From the NCBI GenBank assembly GCA_946481235.1, contig CAMLME010000022.1:1-16706 (forward strand): 16,706 nucleotides of DNA, given 5' to 3'. How positions within the stretch are numbered: position 1 is the first letter of the stretch; each line of letters opens with the position of its first letter. The notes under the pieces were generated by a model, which saw only the letters and a program-made list of their open reading frames with translations, ran no database searches and was not told where the DNA came from. This document shows positions 15,073-16,706 of the stretch, one piece after another. This DNA comes from an uncultured Methylobacillus sp. Its GTDB lineage: Bacteria > Pseudomonadota > Gammaproteobacteria > Burkholderiales > Methylophilaceae. The position numbers were made by a program, and so were the translations under genes.

Positions 15073-16706
15073 TTATGTCTTCATGAAGAACGTCAGCAAG
15101 ACGAATACGCCGATTATCATCGCAAAGGCGTAGTGATAAATCAGGCCGGACTGTAGATGGCGCACTACAGAAGTGATGCGTCCAATCAGGCGCGCCGTGC
15201 CGTTGACCATGAAACCATCGATGATCTTCACGTCGCCGACCTGCCACAGCTTGCCGCCGATGTAGCGCGCGCCGCCGGCGAAGAATCTTTCGTTGAAGCT
15301 GTCGAAGCCGTACTTGTTGTCGAGGATGCGGTAAATCAGCATGAACCTGCCCTGAATGACCGCCGGCAGATCTGGCCGCTTCAGGTACAGGAACCATGCG
15401 CTGGCAATGCCTGCGACCGCCAGCCAGAACGGTGCTGCGGTCAGGCCATGCAGCGCAAAGGCACCCCAGCCATGAAATTCCGCGCCGATATGGCGCAGCA
15501 CGTCATGCTCGGGGCGAACCACGATGGCATTGCCGAAGAAGCCGCCGAACAGCATGGGTTCGATATACAGCAAACCGGCGAAGAACGACGGCACCGCCAG
15601 GAAGATTAACGGGATGGTCACCACCCACGGCGACTCGTGCGGCTTCTGGCCGGGAGCGAGGCCGTGATGATGGTCGGCGGAGACCTCCTCGTCATCATGA
15701 TCGCCCTCGTGGTCATCGTGATTGTGACCGAAGCGCTCTTCGCCATGGAATGCGAGGAACAGTTGGCGGAAGCTGTAGAACGCCGTCACGAACACGCCTG
15801 CCATCACCGCGAAATAGGCAAATCCGGCCCCAGGAATGTGCGAAGCATGCACCGCTTCGATAATGGCATCTTTCGAGAAGAAACCGGCGAACGGCGGTAT
15901 CCCGGCCAACGCCAGTGAACCGATGACCGAAGTAATGTACGTAATCGGCAGGTATTTGCGCAGACCGCCCATGCGGCGCAGATCCTGCTCGTGGTGCATC
16001 GCCATGATCACCGAACCGGCGGCGAGGAACAACAGCGCCTTGAAGAAGGCATGCGTCATCAGGTGGAAGATCGCCGCCGAATAGGCAGACACACCTAGAG
16101 CCACGGTCATGTAGCCCAGCTGCGACAATGTCGAATAAGCCACTACGCGCTTGATGTCGTTCTGGATAATACCAAGGAAAGCCATGAACAAGGCGGTGAT
16201 ACTGCCGATGATCAGCACGAAGGACAGCGCGGTGGTAGAAAGCTCGAACAACGGCGACATGCGCGCTACCATGAATATGCCGGCCGTCACCATGGTCGCG
16301 GCGTGGATCAGCGCGGAAATCGGCGTCGGGCCTTCCATCGAATCGGGCAGCCATACATGCAGCGGCACCTGCGCGGACTTGCCCATCGCGCCGATGAACA
16401 GCAGGATGCAGATCACCGTCATCAGCGACCATTCGCTTCCCGGGATCAGGCTTACCGTAGCATCGGCGAACTGCGGCGCGATAGAGAATACCGCAGCGTA
16501 ATCCAGGCTGCCCAGGTAATACAGCACCATGCCAATGCCGAGCAGGAAGCCGAAGTCGCCGACACGATTGACCAGAAAGGCTTTCAGGTTGGCGTAGATC
16601 GCCGTCGGCCGCGTGAACCAGAAGCCGATCAGCAGGTAGGAAACCAGGCCCACCGCTTCCCAGCCGAAGAACAGCTGCATGAAGTTGTTGCTCATCACCA
16701 GCATCA
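15073..16706 (-). CDS. nuoL: NADH-quinone oxidoreductase subunit L, partial (5' end missing)
   Basis: 544 codons are visible; the family is about 610-680 residues, so roughly the first 110-130 lie beyond the right edge and the Met codon at 16704 is internal. The most distal antiporter-like subunit of complex I, with the long lateral helix at its C-terminus. Landmarks include FFGWEAVGLVSYLLIGFW, GAMGKSAQVPLHVWLPDSMEGPTP with the channel lysine, SALIHAATMVTAGI, and QNDIKRVVAYSTLSQLGYM. A loop coded at 15637-15747 is strikingly rich in His and acidic residues (GHNHDDHEGDHDDEE, DHHHG). The protein ends LTFFMKT. Confidence 0.97.
   Translation of the reverse strand, partial: MLVMSNNFMQLFFGWEAVGLVSYLLIGFWFTRPTAIYANLKAFLVNRVGDFGFLLGIGMVLYYLGSLDYAAVFSIAPQFADATVSLIPGSEWSLMTVICILLFIGAMGKSAQVPLHVWLPDSMEGPTPISALIHAATMVTAGIFMVARMSPLFELSTTALSFVLIIGSITALFMAFLGIIQNDIKRVVAYSTLSQLGYMTVALGVSAYSAAIFHLMTHAFFKALLFLAAGSVIMAMHHEQDLRRMGGLRKYLPITYITSVIGSLALAGIPPFAGFFSKDAIIEAVHASHIPGAGFAYFAVMAGVFVTAFYSFRQLFLAFHGEERFGHNHDDHEGDHDDEEVSADHHHGLAPGQKPHESPWVVTIPLIFLAVPSFFAGLLYIEPMLFGGFFGNAIVVRPEHDVLRHIGAEFHGWGAFALHGLTAAPFWLAVAGIASAWFLYLKRPDLPAVIQGRFMLIYRILDNKYGFDSFNERFFAGGARYIGGKLWQVGDVKIIDGFMVNGTARLIGRITSVVRHLQSGLIYHYAFAMIIGVFVLLTFFMKT

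Noticed and set aside
13995..15086. A 363-codon open frame on the plus strand, opposite nuoM.
   Set aside because: It is antisense to nuoM, very rich in His, Gln, Arg and Asp, and resembles no family; it is a by-product of the codon bias of a GC-rich membrane-protein gene.
15713..16432. A 239-codon frame on the minus strand inside nuoL.
   Set aside because: It is the same strand in a shifted frame; nuoL is continuous and conserved through this region, so there is no frameshift and no second gene.

Overview
The window looks like part of a betaproteobacterial chromosome. The main clue is a DUF2818-type membrane protein placed directly after nuoN, an arrangement I associate with Betaproteobacteria; a MerR-type regulator following ihfA and the moderately high GC content are consistent with this. 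A Nitrosomonadales or Gallionellaceae-like host is my best guess from general resemblance only.

Left edge (1-605): the start of a VOC/glyoxalase-like gene runs off the left end on the minus strand. It is divergent from a small cupin gene on the plus strand, and three short inverted repeats lie between them. A bidirectional terminator then separates the cupin gene from a minus-strand tRNA-Pro(GGG).

Translation operon (about 529-8178, all minus strand, read right to left): tRNA-Val(GAC), terminator, thrS, infC, rpmI, rplT, terminator hairpin, pheS, pheT, ihfA, merR-like regulator, then tRNA-Pro with its own promoter. This is the classical thrS-infC-rpmI-rplT-pheST-ihfA order. Noteworthy points are an infC with no ATG start (TTG or ATA), structured RNA between infC and rpmI where L20 autoregulation acts in relatives, and an intrinsic-terminator-like hairpin in the rplT-pheS gap with no recognisable pheM leader ahead of it.

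Plus-strand insert (8281-10655): a tight pair made of a prolyl-hydroxylase-like 2-oxoglutarate/Fe(II) oxygenase and a group II PLP decarboxylase, followed by a small acidic protein of unknown function. Regulatory-looking inverted repeats sit over the first promoter and in front of the third gene. This is the least understood part of the window, though each protein family is known.

Envelope gene (10751-11074, minus): a secreted Pro/Tyr-rich protein with a His-rich tail. Its upstream region has a CpxR-like direct repeat and a nested hairpin.

Complex I end (11280-16706, minus): nuoL (partial, its start lies beyond the window), nuoM, nuoN, the DUF2818 protein and an ADP-ribose pyrophosphatase-like Nudix hydrolase. 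The last three are joined by two ATGA stop/start overlaps, so the Nudix enzyme and DUF2818 protein look translationally coupled to the respiratory operon. I saw no mobile element, CRISPR array or rRNA, and no convincing new multi-gene system; the findings are individual regulatory oddities and uncharacterised genes.
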